Below, piece after piece: positions 31,231 to 35,648 of a DNA stretch of 35,648 nucleotides; position 1 is the first letter of the stretch; the number at the start of each line of letters is the position of its first letter. The DNA lies in the IMG/VR virus record IMGVR_UViG_3300046012_000558, positions 1 to 35,648 of that record. One strand, written 5' to 3'. Below the pieces are notes generated by a model. That model had not been told where the DNA came from and made no database searches. It worked only from the letters and a program-made list of their open reading frames with translations. A program made the position numbers and the translations under genes. The DNA is from a virus.

Positions 31231-31260
31231 ATCATAGATGACATGCGTTACGCGTGTCAA
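31231..31260 (-). promoter_or_regulatory. Leftward promoter of the regulator, overlapped by a 21-bp palindrome
   Basis: On the - strand TTGACA (31260-31255), 18 bases, then TATGAT (31236-31231). Seven bases further is the A of the regulator ATG. The palindrome TGACATGCG-TTA-CGCGTGTCA (31239-31259) fills the spacer and -35; its arms match at 8 of 9 positions. A bound regulator would block this promoter. Confidence 0.75.
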
Positions 31261-31285
31261 CAAAAACAATAAAAAAATATTTTAA

Positions 31286-31299
31286 CGTAACGCTTGACA
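31286..31299. promoter_or_regulatory. Second operator half-site
   Basis: The - strand reads TGTCAAGCGTTACG here, matching the left arm and centre of the 31239-31259 palindrome (TGACATGCGTTACG, 12 of 14). It covers the -35 box of the rightward promoter. Confidence 0.55.
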
Positions 31300-31321
31300 C
31301 GGTTACAAATGATGCTATACT
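31294..31321 (+). promoter_or_regulatory. Rightward early promoter
   Basis: TTGACA (31294-31299) and TATACT (31316-31321) are separated by 16 bases. The first rightward gene starts at 31369 with GGAGG upstream. The -35 overlaps an operator half-site. Confidence 0.8.
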
Positions 31322-31368
31322 CCACTCATACGGTAGCAATAGTGCAGCCGGTTAATAGGAGGTATAAG

Positions 31369-31701
31369 ATGAAAAAACTCACGCGAGCAACTTTAAAAAG
31401 CTTCGTTAAAAAAAACATAGACGATCTTTTTATAAATGTTAAAAGCAGTTTTAACGGAATGATAGACGGCTGCCAGGAAGAAAAGGGAGGCTTTGAAAAA
31501 ATAGAGCTGACAAATAAAGATTTTCATTTTGATAATACGCTTGGCATAAAGGATGTGTGGCTGGTGGGAGGGAACGGCAGCTCTAAAGATCACTTCACCC
31601 ACCACGATGACCGCCAATTTAGCGGCATCAAAGTCAATAATTGCTGTGGAATTTTTGTTTTAGCGATAAAAAAGGAGGAAGCACCATGCACGCTGAACTA
31701 A
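31369..31701 (+). CDS. First early gene, conserved phage hypothetical
   Basis: 110 residues from the ATG at 31369 (TAGGAGG upstream); the in-frame codons back to 31294 lie in the promoter. Contains RATLKSFVKKN, a KSSFNGMIDG motif and FTHHDDRQFSGIKVNNCCGI, which together form a pattern I associate with a conserved phage family of unknown function. As the first early gene it could be a host-takeover factor, but there is no direct support. Confidence 0.75.
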   Translation: MKKLTRATLKSFVKKNIDDLFINVKSSFNGMIDGCQEEKGGFEKIELTNKDFHFDNTLGIKDVWLVGGNGSSKDHFTHHDDRQFSGIKVNNCCGIFVLAIKKEEAPCTLN

Positions 31702-32102
31702 TATACAGGCGCAAGCTGCGAGAATTTACTGACAACCTCGTTGATGAGGGTATATCATTCGTTAGCGAGGATGTACTAAAGAGGTATTGCGATCAACAGG
31801 ATATCGATGAGCTGGTGGCTTTGTACGCTGAGTCAACATCACGCTATCAGAAACAAGATATACTGGAAGATTCAGTAAATGGTGATGCGGGCGCATTACT
31901 GATGCAATTCATGAAATTCGGGAAACAAGAAGAAAAACAGGGAGTGGCATTAGCTTTAGCAGAGGGTATGTGCGAAAAGGTTAAGGCGGCGCTTATGTTG
32001 TCCATTATCGATGACATCAACTTTGAGCTGCCCTACAAAGAGGATGAGCGAGCACGTAGCGCCCATCTTGAGGCTTCCCTTTCTTTTTCATCTTACGCAT
32101 AG
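31686..32102 (+). CDS. Early hypothetical protein
   Basis: 138 residues from the ATG at 31686 (GGAGG upstream), overlapping the previous gene. Helical and acidic (VLKRYCDQQDIDELVALYAE, VNGDAGALLMQFMKFGKQ), with a soluble profile. No family was recognised. Confidence 0.72.
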   Translation: MHAELIYRRKLREFTDNLVDEGISFVSEDVLKRYCDQQDIDELVALYAESTSRYQKQDILEDSVNGDAGALLMQFMKFGKQEEKQGVALALAEGMCEKVKAALMLSIIDDINFELPYKEDERARSAHLEASLSFSSYA

Positions 32103-32111
32103 GAGAGAATC

Positions 32112-32327
32112 ATGAAAATAGCAGCAAATCAGAATGGCGTTAAGTCTTTAGAGAGCTATATTGATAACTTATCTAGAACAGCGGCTAGAGAGTTAACGCG
32201 GTATCAGCTATACGAGCACTATGGTAAGCGGTACCAGTCTTTTTGTGATGCTTTGAAAAAGGCTAAACGTCAGCTTTTTTGGGAGCGGGTGAGACAGTCT
32301 TTCTTGCGCTTAATGGGTGCCGCATGA
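32112..32327 (+). CDS. Small basic helical protein
   Basis: 71 residues with GGAGAG upstream. Basic C-terminal helix (KKAKRQLFWERVRQSFLRL). Overlaps the next gene at ATGA. No family was recognised. Confidence 0.68.
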   Translation: MKIAANQNGVKSLESYIDNLSRTAARELTRYQLYEHYGKRYQSFCDALKKAKRQLFWERVRQSFLRLMGAA

Positions 32328-32515
32328 GTATCGCGGACATGTACAAGAGCAAAATCGACCAGATTTTAGCAACATTTAAAGACGACATAAATGTCCTCGT
32401 CACATCCGCGTATCACAAAGGATATATGGATGCTTGCGATGATGCAATTAAAACCATAAGTAACACTGCAACAGGAGATAAATCTAATGAAACAAATAAC
32501 GCAAATAACGCTTGA
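32324..32515 (+). CDS. Small acidic helical protein
   Basis: 63 residues from the ATG at 32324. Contains YHKGYMDACDDAIKTI and an Asn-rich tail. The stop overlaps the next gene by 29 bases. No family was recognised. Confidence 0.62.
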   Translation: MSIADMYKSKIDQILATFKDDINVLVTSAYHKGYMDACDDAIKTISNTATGDKSNETNNANNA

Positions 32516-32846
32516 TAGCCTGCTCAGATACCATCAGGGCTATCTGGATAATAAAGCATTGATTAAGTATAAAGACTCTCTCCCCAACGCCGTTCCGGGG
32601 CAACAGCTTGTTTTGAATGAATGTAATTTAAGAGGGTTAGACTTTCGTAGAGTAGATTTAACCGACGCTGATTTAAGCGGTTCGGATGCAACAGGCGCAA
32701 ACTTTATGGGCTGCGCGATGCCGGAGGAAAAGTATATGCCTGAGATTAATGTCTGCGACCTATGGGGACAAGAATTTCACGGGAGCGAAGAGGCGGCGCA
32801 GAAAGCCTATGATGAATTATTAAATAAATCGGGAGGTTCATCATGA
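32487..32846 (+). CDS. Pentapeptide-repeat protein
   Basis: 119 residues. Residues 42-78 contain repeats of the A(D/N)Lxx type (LNECNLRGLDFRRVDLTDAD, LSGSDATGANFMG), forming a short quadrilateral beta-helix of about seven repeats. Some such proteins mimic DNA and inhibit gyrase, but this one is too short to claim that. It ends in a helical tail and is coupled to the next gene. Confidence 0.8.
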   Translation: MKQITQITLDSLLRYHQGYLDNKALIKYKDSLPNAVPGQQLVLNECNLRGLDFRRVDLTDADLSGSDATGANFMGCAMPEEKYMPEINVCDLWGQEFHGSEEAAQKAYDELLNKSGGSS

Positions 32847-33022
32847 ACGCGGCAATGAGAGTAGCGATTGGGCTAACGTGCGTCATCGCGCTGTATGCAA
32901 TATTTCTGCATGAGCCCCTGGCTTTTAATGCTAACACAATCCCCCCTATCCTTATTGGGTTGGGGGCTCTTATTGGCTACAAGCTAACCAGCAAGGAGGC
33001 TGACGATGACAAAGCGGAATGA
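32843..33022 (+). CDS. Two-span small membrane protein
   Basis: 59 residues with GGGAGG upstream. Hydrophobic spans at residues 5-21 (MRVAIGLTCVIALYAIF) and 31-44 (IPPILIGLGALIGY), ending in an acidic tail (SKEADDDKAE). Overlaps the preceding stop (ATGA). An early membrane protein could affect superinfection; this is speculative. Confidence 0.62.
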   Translation: MNAAMRVAIGLTCVIALYAIFLHEPLAFNANTIPPILIGLGALIGYKLTSKEADDDKAE

Positions 33023-33051
33023 GAAAAAATCCAATATGAGGAGAAACGAAC

Positions 33052-33348
33052 ATGAATCATGAAAGCATTGAAGTAGGGAAAATATATACGGACTCTAATG
33101 GTGTAAAATTTTTAGCTAAAAGGTTATGTGATGATATGAGTCTCAGACCATACGCGCCAGAGAGGCAAATTTGCGTACAGATTGTTTTGGCAATGATTGC
33201 CGAGATAGAAAAAGAGATGGCCATAAAAAAACATGAGGCGCTAGATTTTTCTAGGCATTCGAGAGAGCGATTAGAGCTCGAGGCAGAGGCTGGAGCTTTG
33301 AATAAATCAGTACTTATAATCGAAAGATTTTTGGAGGAAACAGCATGA
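33052..33348 (+). CDS. Early hypothetical helical protein
   Basis: 98 residues with GAGG upstream. N-terminal strand (IEVGKIYTDSNGVKFLAKRL), then long helices (IVLAMIAEIEKEMAIKKHE). An 18-codon frame starting at 33006 overlaps its start and might be a leader. The stop overlaps the RecT start. No family was recognised. Confidence 0.68.
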   Translation: MNHESIEVGKIYTDSNGVKFLAKRLCDDMSLRPYAPERQICVQIVLAMIAEIEKEMAIKKHEALDFSRHSRERLELEAEAGALNKSVLIIERFLEETA

Positions 33349-34304
33349 AAACTGAAATGACAACATTTGAACAAGAGCCAACCAGCTTAATAGCTTACGA
33401 TGATTCATCCCCTTTGTTGCAGGATGGCATGTTTGAAAAAATGATTAAGCTGGCTGATTTAATGGCAAAGTCACAAACCTTGCCTGAGCATTTTCACAAC
33501 CGGCCCGGCGATTGTTTGCGTGTTATTGAGCTCGCGCATCGTATGCGGCAGTCACCTTTTGCATTAGCTGACTGGTGCTATATGACAGGAGGGAAGCTGT
33601 CTATGGAAGGCAAAGGTATTGCCGCTTTGGTCAATAGCAGCCCGCGTATAGTGGGCTCCTTAGACTACAAGTACTCTGGCAATAAAAATAACCCTGCCGA
33701 ATATGCGTGCACGGTCATTGGGCTGCGACGCGGGGAGGAAGAGCCTAGAGAAGTCAAAGTAACATTAAAACAAGGGATAGACGATAGTACAAAAAAACAG
33801 AAAGATGGAAGCATGAAATGCAATCCTCGTTGGCATAAGGATCCAGATCAGATGTTAGCCTACTATGGCTCGCGCGTATGGGCTCGACGATGGGCCCCAG
33901 AGGTTATTGGTGGCTTATATACACCAGATGAGTTAAATGCTGTTCAGCGAGACGAGTCGGGGCGCGCTGTAGTTATCCAGCGCGCCTACAAGAAACCGAT
34001 TAAGGACATTCCCATTGTCATTGCACCGCCTATTACCGAACCCGGCGTACCCGCTGGACTTATGAAATCTGCGTTCCAAGAAATGGATCAAGCGGCGGTC
34101 AATGATGATGATAAAGGTCTGAAGAAAGCATTTGCTTTCTATTGGGGAGAGGTTAAAACACATGACGCTACCCTTCTGCCTGAGCTGAAGCAGAAATATG
34201 AGGGCTGCAAGGCGTTTATGCAGGCAAAGAAACCAACCGAGGAAGAGCCGGTTGTTAAGCAAGATGAATGGACGGAAGCATATGATAATGCGGAGGTGGC
34301 ATGA
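33345..34304 (+). CDS. recT: RecT-family single-strand annealase
   Basis: 319 residues. The core shows MAKSQTLPEHFHNRPGDCLR, the GGKLSMEGKGIAALV block and the late RVWARRWAPEVIGGLYTPDE motif that identify RecT-type recombinases; the last 90 residues are a variable acidic tail. It should anneal complementary single strands during recombination and concatemer formation, working with SSB. No RecE or lambda Exo-type nuclease was found next to it, so the 5' exonuclease partner is missing or unrecognised. Confidence 0.85.
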   Translation: MKTEMTTFEQEPTSLIAYDDSSPLLQDGMFEKMIKLADLMAKSQTLPEHFHNRPGDCLRVIELAHRMRQSPFALADWCYMTGGKLSMEGKGIAALVNSSPRIVGSLDYKYSGNKNNPAEYACTVIGLRRGEEEPREVKVTLKQGIDDSTKKQKDGSMKCNPRWHKDPDQMLAYYGSRVWARRWAPEVIGGLYTPDELNAVQRDESGRAVVIQRAYKKPIKDIPIVIAPPITEPGVPAGLMKSAFQEMDQAAVNDDDKGLKKAFAFYWGEVKTHDATLLPELKQKYEGCKAFMQAKKPTEEEPVVKQDEWTEAYDNAEVA

Positions 34305-34519
34305 TGGATAGACAAAAACTAGATGCCATTAACAAAACTATAACCTCTATGAGGTGCGCTTTAGGTTTTCTGCGGCCGCTGCTCCCCATGCAGGATAAAG
34401 AGCTAAGCCTGACGTTTCCGGGCCAAGATATTTATTCCCAGATTTGTTTCGTCACCGGTCAACTTGAGGGGCTGGCGCTTAGATGTGCAGATATACGCGA
34501 CAAGGGGGACATATCATGA
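34301..34519 (+). CDS. Small hypothetical protein after RecT
   Basis: 72 residues, coupled to RecT (ATGATG at its stop). Helical with ELSLTFPGQDIYSQICFVTG. No family was recognised. Confidence 0.66.
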   Translation: MMDRQKLDAINKTITSMRCALGFLRPLLPMQDKELSLTFPGQDIYSQICFVTGQLEGLALRCADIRDKGDIS

Positions 34520-34770
34520 ACCGCCCAAACTTTACCCGTGAACAAGAAGACTGGCTGTGCGAAGCCATAGGGCATTGGTACTTTGAGTGGAAGCATAAAA
34601 TGACTGACGGCTCTCCGCATAGGCTTGGTTATGCAACAGAGCTGCTAAAAAGTGTTATATGTGACGATATCCCCGATGAGCGTGCTAAAGAAATTTTGGA
34701 GCATGCGCTAGGGCTACGCGATAAGGTTGAGAATTCTGCAAATTCACAGGAACAGGAGAATAGGAAATGA
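34516..34770 (+). CDS. Small hypothetical protein
   Basis: 84 residues from the ATG at 34516 (GGGGG upstream), which overlaps the previous stop. Contains EDWLCEAIGHWYFEWKHKMT and helical remainder. Coupled to the Gp157-like gene. Confidence 0.68.
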   Translation: MNRPNFTREQEDWLCEAIGHWYFEWKHKMTDGSPHRLGYATELLKSVICDDIPDERAKEILEHALGLRDKVENSANSQEQENRK

Positions 34771-35258
34771 AACCATTATACGAAATAGCGACCAGTTACC
34801 GCGCAATCTTCGACAGCTGCGTCGATGAGGAAACGGGCGAAATTAAAGATATCGCCCTCTTCGATGGGGTTGTCGGCGAATTTGACGGAAAGGCTGTTGC
34901 GATTGCTAGCTTTATCAAGAACTTAGAGGTTGAAATTAACGGAATCAAGGAAGCCGAGAAAGCGATGATGAAGAGGCGTAAATCTTTAGAGTCGCTTCTT
35001 GAGCGTCGAGACAATTACCTTAAGGACAATATGGAGCGCTGTGGTATCTCACGCGTTAAACATACTTATTTTCACATAAACCTCAAGCAGAACCGTGAAA
35101 GCGTAGATGATTATGATAAAGCAGCCATCCCTGATAAATTTAAGAAGGTGGAAATTATCGAAACTATTGATAAAATCGCCATCCTTAAAGCTATCCAGTC
35201 GGGCGAAGAGGTTCCTGGCGCTAGATTGGTCCGCAAAATGAAAGTGGAGATTAAATGA
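34767..35258 (+). CDS. Siphovirus Gp157-like protein
   Basis: 163 residues. A helical coiled-coil region (EINGIKEAEKAMMKRRKSLE) precedes a conserved beta part, GISRVKHTYFHINLKQNRES, and the family C-terminus IPDKFKKVEIIETIDK then SGEEVPGARLV. These features match the Siphovirus Gp157 family, reported to be linked to phage resistance in Streptococcus and frequently near recombination genes. Its C-terminal domain is repeated in the chimeric gene across the genome join. Confidence 0.85.
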   Translation: MKPLYEIATSYRAIFDSCVDEETGEIKDIALFDGVVGEFDGKAVAIASFIKNLEVEINGIKEAEKAMMKRRKSLESLLERRDNYLKDNMERCGISRVKHTYFHINLKQNRESVDDYDKAAIPDKFKKVEIIETIDKIAILKAIQSGEEVPGARLVRKMKVEIK

Positions 35259-35401
35259 TGAATGACAAACATATTATATTTAAAACAATGGCTCTATTCT
35301 TTCTCTGTATGACGGCGCTATATTCCTGCTCGATTGATAAAATCCTTGAGAGGATTGAAGGAAATATAGAGGCTATGACAAAAACAGGAAACAACAAATG
35401 A
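35255..35401 (+). CDS. Small membrane or lipoprotein-like peptide
   Basis: 48 residues from the first of two adjacent ATGs, overlapping the Gp157 stop. A hydrophobic N-terminal helix (IIFKTMALFFLCMTALYSC) ends in a possible lipobox Cys, followed by a short amphipathic helix. The last codons overlap the next start (ATGA). Confidence 0.58.
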   Translation: MMNDKHIIFKTMALFFLCMTALYSCSIDKILERIEGNIEAMTKTGNNK

Positions 35402-35648
35402 CCGAAACAAGCACATCTAAAAATTTACCCTTGTTTTACAAATTAGAAGGCCGCGAGGTTGTGCCCTGTGAGTTAATGGAATGGTCTGCTTATATGCGAA
35501 AAATAGATCGCATTCTATGGCAAGCATATATAAAACATGTTCTTGTCTCCACGGTGTTTCTAGGCCTCGACTATGCTTGCGGGGAAGCCTCCCCTCGCTT
35601 TTTTTCATCCATACCTGCCGAGTACCGGAAGGTTGAAATTACTGAAAC
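35398..35648 (+). CDS. 5' part of chimeric early gene, runs off window
   Basis: Starts MTETSTSKNL and continues FYKLEGREVVPC, LMEWSAYMRKIDR and VSTVFLGLDYACGE, a conserved phage family of unknown function, then enters the terminal repeat. In relatives I know, the sequence after the FLGLD motif is different; here it switches to a Gp157-like C-terminus. Continuing into base 2 of the window gives a 114-residue product ending at 222. Confidence 0.65.
   Translation, partial: MTETSTSKNLPLFYKLEGREVVPCELMEWSAYMRKIDRILWQAYIKHVLVSTVFLGLDYACGEASPRFFSSIPAEYRKVEITE
35522..35647. repeat. Right copy of 126-bp terminal direct repeat
   Basis: Identical to 2-127. The last base of the window (c) departs from the left copy (a). 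Confidence 0.9.

Overview
The window is almost certainly one complete genome of a P22-like tailed phage (podovirus morphology), about 35.5 kb, opened inside a gene and carrying a 126-bp direct repeat at its two ends. The evidence is a contiguous late cluster in P22 order (small terminase, large terminase, portal, scaffold, coat, gp4-like and gp10-like tail-completion proteins, three ejection proteins, tail fibre), a lambda-like replication module and a RecT/Gp157 early module. No ribosomal RNA or cellular housekeeping gene is present. SSB with a DDDIPF tail, an M15 endolysin and sigma70-type promoters point to a Gram-negative, probably proteobacterial host; the host cannot be named from sequence alone. 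No integrase, transposase or partition gene was recognised.

Layout. (1) 31.2-35.6 kb plus 1-0.8 kb, + strand: early operon from a strong promoter at 31294-31321, with small unknown proteins, a pentapeptide-repeat protein, a RecT annealase, a Gp157-like protein and a zinc-ribbon protein. (2) 30.97-31.26 kb: a short XRE-family regulator read leftward from a divergent promoter whose predicted start site falls on the ATG, so its message should be leaderless like lambda cI. (3) 26.2-30.8 kb, - strand: an initiator gene holding six 12-bp iterons (probable origin), a helicase loader that fuses a DnaA-domain-I-like segment to a DnaC-type AAA+ domain, several small helical proteins, a lipoprotein, and a 0.94-kb stretch with little coding but several structured elements, including a tRNA-like fold. 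(4) 20.9-26.2 kb, - strand: a tightly overlapped operon with a methyltransferase, Zn-finger proteins, a 395-residue mosaic protein, SSB, M15 endolysin and holin candidate. (5) 19.9-20.1 kb: a conserved small membrane gene broken by a 1-nt frameshift. (6) 0.9-19.8 kb, - strand: late genes served by two promoters of identical architecture, with an intrinsic terminator between the two transcripts.

How it works together. The XRE protein probably controls the divergent promoters at 31.2-31.3 kb through a 21-bp palindrome and a related half-site. A second 20-bp operator family (CCGGTAA-type) sits before the initiator operon and at 20.78 kb. Iterons plus initiator plus loader would recruit the host DnaB helicase. 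RecT, SSB and Gp157 suit concatemer formation and headful packaging by TerS/TerL. The paired late promoters coordinate packaging/fibre genes with head/tail/ejection genes.

The points most worth following are the DnaA-I/DnaC fusion beside an in-gene iteron origin, the leaderless regulator switch, the matched late promoters, the tRNA-like and GC-rich structured region at 26.2-27.1 kb, and the chimeric gene and duplicated module at the genome join.
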